This document shows, one piece after another, positions 60,764-64,000 of a stretch of 64,000 nucleotides of DNA. This stretch comes from Oscillospiraceae bacterium (lineage in GTDB: Bacteria; Bacillota; Clostridia; Oscillospirales; Oscillospiraceae). The stretch is taken from NCBI GenBank assembly GCA_910575815.1, contig CAJTFN010000011.1, forward strand, positions 62,001 through 126,000, read 5' to 3'. Numbering within the stretch: the stretch's first letter is position 1; the number at the start of each line of letters is the position of its first letter. Both the position numbers and the translations under genes were made by a program. The notes beneath the pieces are model-generated. The model was not told where the DNA came from. It did no database searches and saw only the letters and a program-made list of their open reading frames with translations.

Positions 60764-61000
60764 ATGGAACGGCCCCATCACAAGGGCAGAGAGCTGCTGC
60801 CCCTTTCGGTGATCCATGCGGCCCAGGCCGGGGACGCCGAGGCCACGGAGCAGATTCTGCGGTACTACGGAGGCTACATAAACAAGCTCTGTACCCGGAA
60901 GCTCTATGACGAAGGCGGATTTCCCCACGAGTGCCTGGACGAGTACATGAAGCGCCGTCTGGAAATCAAGCTCATTCAGGCCATCGTCACCACGAGCTGA
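60764..61000 (+). CDS. Small helix-turn-helix protein of conjugative elements
   Basis: A 78-residue protein (LPLSVIHAAQAGDAEATEQILRYYGGYINKLCTR to RLEIKLIQAIVTTS) matching the small HTH protein that partners the sigma-like factor in Tn916-type elements. AAAGGAGG lies upstream of ATG 60764. Probably a regulator of excision or transfer. Confidence 0.8.
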   Translation: MERPHHKGRELLPLSVIHAAQAGDAEATEQILRYYGGYINKLCTRKLYDEGGFPHECLDEYMKRRLEIKLIQAIVTTS

Positions 61001-61415
61001 CGAGGCAGGACAGTCGGAACGGCTTACCCTTTCCCCGTTCTGACCGCCCGATCTGCTGGACCTTGACAAAGAAAGCCCGCAAGATAACGGCGGCGCAGCA
61101 TAGGGCAACGGATACATTCTGTTCGCGCCGAGCCGGACGGCGGACGCGCCATGACACTTTTCCCCTACGGGGAAAAGCCGAGCGAACCATATCGCGCTGG
61201 GGAGCAAGGGCGGCACCTTGCGGGCAACGACACGCGAACAGGGCAGATACTCCCTTACAGCCACAGTCCGAGCGTTCAAAGCGTCGCAGGCAATGGGTAG
61301 GGCCGCGTGAGAACCACGCGGGGGTGAAAGTCCCGTGGAGCTGGTGAGCCGCCAGCCGTCCGTCTGTGCCCATAAAAAGCCGCACGATGTTCGTGCGGAT
61401 GTCCCTATCAACAAT
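61001..61415 (+). other. 415-base structured non-coding segment
   Basis: No credible ORF. It holds several hairpins: CTTTTCCCC-TAC-GGGGAAAAG (61157-61177), CCGCGTG-AGAAC-CACGCGG (61303-61321), whose right arm could instead pair with CCCGTGG downstream, and CCGCACGA-TGT-TCGTGCGG (61380-61398). The mutually exclusive pairing looks like an attenuator or a leader RNA for the TnpW/recombinase region. Confidence 0.4.
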
Positions 61416-61484
61416 AAATCCCACGGTGAGACGCAAATCCGTAGGAAACAGAGGTTCCTGCAAATAAATCTCACCGTGGGACGC
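61416..61484. repeat. ICE palindrome, two copies (61416-61434, 61466-61484)
   Basis: AAATCCCAC-G-GTGAGACGC and AAATCTCAC-C-GTGGGACGC, upstream of the TnpW-like gene; the rightmost copies in the element. Confidence 0.85.
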
Positions 61485-61508
61485 GAATACAAAGAAAGGG
61501 TGTTCGCA

Positions 61509-61667
61509 TTGGATGATAAAAATTTGAGCAGACAGACCGATGTTGAAGAGATCAAAATTGGCAGCACGACCTATGTCGTGAATGGATATTTCGCCGCCAG
61601 CGGCGTCACTGTTTCTGAAAAAATCAAGCGTTTACTTGACAAGGAAACCAAGCGGAAAGCCTGCTGA
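61509..61667 (+). CDS. TnpW-like small transposon protein
   Basis: A 52-residue protein starting at TTG 61509 behind GAAAGGG. EEIKIGSTTYVVNGYFAASGVTVSEKIKRLLDKE is the pattern of TnpW, a small protein encoded beside serine recombinases in Tn4451-like elements. Function unclear, possibly an accessory of excision. Confidence 0.72.
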   Translation: MDDKNLSRQTDVEEIKIGSTTYVVNGYFAASGVTVSEKIKRLLDKETKRKAC

Positions 61668-61680
61668 TTTCCTCGAAAAT

Positions 61681-61709
61681 TTGACGCTTTCCTTGACATT
61701 TAGTATAAT
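61681..61709 (+). promoter_or_regulatory. Promoter of the recombinase gene
   Basis: TTGACG (61681-61686) and TATAAT (61704-61709) with 17-base spacing, a near-consensus sigma-A promoter. Confidence 0.82.
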
Positions 61710-61757
61710 ATAAGTGTCACAAGGCAAGAAACGGTGACTGCCGGATTGGAGGCTACG

Positions 61758-63404
61758 ATGAATAGGCAGTTCAACAATATGACTGAAAAATGGGCGGCCC
61801 TCTATGTCCGCCTTTCCCGCGACGATGAGAACGAAGGGGATAGCAACAGCATCGCTCACCAAATCGAAATCCTCACCAAGTACGCCAGAGACCACAGTAT
61901 CACCAACTACAAGATTTACAAGGACGACGGGTACTCTGGCACCAGCTTCAAGCGTCCTGGGTTCCAGGAAATGCTGGGGGACATTGAGGCGGGATTGGTC
62001 AGCATGGTTGTGGTCAAGGATATGTCCCGGTTTGGCCGCAACTATTTGGAGGTAGGGCTTTACACGGAAATCCGGTTCCCGGAGATGGGCGTCCGCTTCA
62101 TTGCCGTCAATGACGGCGTGGACAGTGAGGATCAAAGCTCGAATGACTTTACGCCCTTCCGCAACATCATCAATGAATGGTATGCGAAGGACACGAGCAA
62201 GAAGATTCGGGCCGTATTCCGTAACAAAGGAATGTCCGGCCAGCGGCTGTCCACAAATGCCCCCTATGGCTATATAAAGGGGGAAAACGGCCACCTTCTC
62301 ATTGACGAGGAAACCGCGCCGGTAGTGGAACTGATTTTTCAGTTGTGCGTGGAGGGAAACGGAACCGGAATGATCGCCCGAATGCTGAAAGAGAGAAGTA
62401 TCCCTACACCGGGGACTATTGAATTTCAACGCACGGGCCGAACTCGCCATTACCACCCGGATGACCCTTGCCGCTGGGACCCCAAAACAATTGCACATAT
62501 TTTAGAACAAGATGCTTATTTAGGCCGCACAACAAATTTCAAAACTTCCATGTTGTCTTATAAAAGCAAGAAAAGCATCGTCAATTCGCCGGACAAATGG
62601 GCGGTTTTCGAGAATACCCACAAGGCTATTATTGATAAGGACACATGGGATATTGTGCAAAAAGCTAGGACCCAGCGCCGCCGTCCCACAAAAATGGGAG
62701 AAATGGGGATGTTCTCTGGATTGGTATACTGCGCCGACTGCGGCGCAAGATTATATCATTGCCGGGCCGCCTCATGGACGAAAAATCAAGAATGCTACAC
62801 CTGCGCTAATTATCGCAATAGGAATCAATGCTCCTCTCATTACATCCGGGCCGTAGTTCTGGAGCGGCTGGTACTTCAAAACCTGCAAAGAGTAGTGGCC
62901 TATGCACAGGAGGACGAGGACGAGTTTGTACGGCGCGTTATGGAGAACAAGACCGCCGTCCAGCGGGCAGAGCAGGAGCAGGCCAAGAGGACCCTGGAAA
63001 AGCAGGAGCGGCGGATCAATGAACTGGATGCCATTATTCAGAGGCTCTATGAGGATCACGTTATGGGCAAGCTGAACGCAGAACGGTTTGCGAAGCTGTC
63101 CGAGGGCTACGAGAAGGAACAGACGGATTTGAAACAGTCCGTTGAGAATCTTCGGAGGATTGTGGACGCCGCCGAAACCCAGGCTGTCAATGTTCAGAGC
63201 TTTCTGAAAATCGTGAAGAAGTACACCGAGCCCACCGAACTGACCCCGGCGCTTCTGCGGGAGTTTGTGGAGAAGGTGGTCGTTCATGCCCCGGATAAGT
63301 CCAGCGGACACCGTGTCCAGCGGATTGATGTACACTACACCTTCATTGGGGCGATTGATTTGTCCCCGGAGTACAGCAAGTACGAGAAAGAGACAACCGC
63401 ATGA
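61758..63404 (+). CDS. Large serine recombinase (ICE integrase/excisionase, TndX-like)
   Basis: A 548-residue site-specific recombinase. Resolvase-type catalytic domain with nucleophile serine about 20 (YVRLSRDDE), SRFGRNYLEVG near 95; recombinase domain (KIRAVFRNKGMSGQRLSTNAPYGY); zinc ribbon (CADCGARLYHCR, then CANYRNRNQCSSHYI) about 324-360; coiled coil about 390-470 and a DUF4368-type end. A TTGGAGG lies 5 bases upstream of ATG 61758. The right attachment core is only 56 bases after its stop. Confidence 0.93.
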   Translation: MNRQFNNMTEKWAALYVRLSRDDENEGDSNSIAHQIEILTKYARDHSITNYKIYKDDGYSGTSFKRPGFQEMLGDIEAGLVSMVVVKDMSRFGRNYLEVGLYTEIRFPEMGVRFIAVNDGVDSEDQSSNDFTPFRNIINEWYAKDTSKKIRAVFRNKGMSGQRLSTNAPYGYIKGENGHLLIDEETAPVVELIFQLCVEGNGTGMIARMLKERSIPTPGTIEFQRTGRTRHYHPDDPCRWDPKTIAHILEQDAYLGRTTNFKTSMLSYKSKKSIVNSPDKWAVFENTHKAIIDKDTWDIVQKARTQRRRPTKMGEMGMFSGLVYCADCGARLYHCRAASWTKNQECYTCANYRNRNQCSSHYIRAVVLERLVLQNLQRVVAYAQEDEDEFVRRVMENKTAVQRAEQEQAKRTLEKQERRINELDAIIQRLYEDHVMGKLNAERFAKLSEGYEKEQTDLKQSVENLRRIVDAAETQAVNVQSFLKIVKKYTEPTELTPALLREFVEKVVVHAPDKSSGHRVQRIDVHYTFIGAIDLSPEYSKYEKETTA

Positions 63405-63460
63405 TGCTCTCGCACCATGCGGCTGCCTCCTACTAGAAAAACATCTTTACCAGACTTGCC

Positions 63461-63466
63461 CTTTTG
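63461..63466. other. attR core of the ICE
   Basis: CTTTTG, matching 20536-20541. To its right, GACCGTGCCTCTTT (63466-63479) is the other arm of the symporter terminator. Confidence 0.85.
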
Positions 63467-63490
63467 ACCGTGCCTCTTTCGCAGTTTTGA

Positions 63491-64000
63491 TTAATCCTCC
63501 TCGTAGGCCAACTCGGTGGTCGGTTCCTTGGGAGGGAAGAGCTTGGAGAACACCAGGAAAAACACCAGCGCCACCAAAAGGCCAGGGACGATGGGCTGGC
63601 TGAGCTTCACGCCAAAGAGCACACCGCCGGAAATTTTCTCCAGATATACCACCACTACGGAGCCGGAGACCAGGGAAGCGATTGTACCCGCCAGAGACGC
63701 GCCCTTCCAATAGTGGCCCAGCACATAGGGGAAGAAGGAACCGGCAGCCCGGAGGGTAAAACAGAACATCAGAATATCCACGATGCTGGAAGTATTGAAC
63801 AGGGCGATAAACATAGCCGCCACACCCACCAAAGCCATGACACCCTGTGTCACCCGCATAACCTCCTGGCTAGAGGCGTCCGGCTTCAGCACGGCGTGGT
63901 AGATGTCATTAGCAAAAATGGAACCGGCTCCCAGCAGATCGGAGTCCGAGGAGGACATGGTAGCGGAAATGATGCCGGCGAAGAGGAGGCCGCAGATCAG
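63491..64000 (-). CDS. Sodium:solute symporter, C-terminal part (start outside window)
   Basis: The last 169 residues of an SSS-family transporter: the membrane segment LICGLLFAGIISATMSSSDSDLLGAGSIFANDIY is typical of the family, followed by further hydrophobic segments (VMALVGVAAMFIALFNTSSIVDILMFCFTL; LLVALVFFLVF) and an acidic end (ELAYEED). The gene continues beyond base 64000. Its natural terminator began 12 bases after the stop codon and is now split by the ICE. Substrate unknown; convergent GH31 gene hints at a sugar or sugar acid. Confidence 0.88.
   Translation of the reverse strand: MICGLLFAGIISATMSSSDSDLLGAGSIFANDIYHAVLKPDASSQEVMRVTQGVMALVGVAAMFIALFNTSSIVDILMFCFTLRAAGSFFPYVLGHYWKGASLAGTIASLVSGSVVVVYLEKISGGVLFGVKLSQPIVPGLLVALVFFLVFSKLFPPKEPTTELAYEED

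Larger units (their letters stand above)
20541..63465 (+). mobile_element. Integrative and conjugative element, Tn1549-like transfer module, serine recombinase
   Basis: The element is about 42.9 kb (distance between the two CTTTTG cores is 42,925 bases). It encodes a replication initiator, a ParB-like protein, anti-restriction proteins, MobC/relaxase, VirD4, VirB2-, VirB6-like, PrgI, VirB4 and NlpC/P60 transfer proteins, sortase and adhesin, an ABC-export cargo block and a large serine recombinase at the right end. All transfer genes appear intact and lie on the plus strand, so it may be mobile, although an IS110-type insertion sits within it. No tyrosine integrase is present. A set of 19-bp palindromes is confined to it. 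Confidence 0.92.

Noticed and set aside
61001-61415. Group II intron remnant (GTGAAAGTCCCGTGG resembles intron-like sequence)
   Set aside because: No reverse-transcriptase ORF, no convincing domain V or VI, and the resemblance is only a few bases.
21640-61484. The repeated 19-bp elements as a CRISPR array
   Set aside because: Copies are kilobases apart, palindromic, without regular spacers, and no cas gene is present.

Overview
The window is a GC-rich chromosome segment of an endospore-forming Clostridia bacterium, most likely from the gut Oscillospiraceae/Flavonifractor-Lawsonibacter-Intestinimonas group. That placement is inferred from base composition, the spore genes and the type of conjugative element, not from a marker gene. 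About 42.9 kb of the window is an integrated conjugative element (ICE).

Left chromosomal part (1-20535). A housekeeping run in the order known from Bacillus subtilis: fmt (5' end outside the window), a YugP-type zinc peptidase, rsmB, rlmN, PP2C phosphatase, PASTA kinase and rsgA. Next come a tiny Cys/Gly-rich membrane protein, a 22-residue spoVM, a SipL-like SPOCS/LysM protein, a polar amino-acid ABC transporter on the minus strand, and spoIVA. SpoVM, SipL and SpoIVA together form the basement layer of the clostridial spore coat; the sipL-like gene and spoIVA carry look-alike sigma-E promoters. Then follow a CPCC zinc-ribbon protein, an O6-alkylguanine-DNA methyltransferase, a small gene cut by an in-frame stop, coaX, an ECF sigma factor with its membrane partner, and a GH31 glycosidase.

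ICE (about 20541-63465). The integrase is a large serine recombinase, and the transfer genes are of the Tn1549-like Gram-positive type. Left to right: RepA_N/DUF6017-type initiator; a tandem ParB-like protein; ArdA; DUF3846, ArdC-like and DUF3560 proteins; an IS110-family insertion; a pentapeptide-repeat-like protein; MobC and relaxase; DUF3801 protein; a degenerate ArdC paralogue; a surface module (membrane-anchored protein, sortase, CAP protein, 2450-residue Cna-B adhesin); VirD4, VirB2-like, VirB6-like, PrgI, VirB4 and NlpC/P60 transfer proteins interleaved with MT-A70 and C5 DNA methyltransferases; a lower-GC cargo block (XRE regulator, two-component system, FtsX-type ABC exporter); then sigma factor, HTH protein, TnpW-like protein and recombinase. 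Right of the element is the C-terminal end of a sodium:solute symporter on the minus strand.

Main unusual signals. (1) Seventeen copies of a 19-bp parS-like palindrome (core TCYCAC-N-GTGAGA) are scattered through the ICE, nearly all between genes, with three in front of the ParB-like gene. (2) The ICE sits exactly in the TTTT loop of the symporter's intrinsic terminator, so its two 14-bp arms now lie 43 kb apart. (3) Several transfer genes can start only at ATT, ATC or ATA codons. (4) A 169-codon ORF is nested inside the C5 methyltransferase in another frame. (5) A highly structured 158-nt intergenic segment and a two-component-controlled, hairpin-rich transcript have no assigned role. No tRNA, rRNA or CRISPR array was seen.
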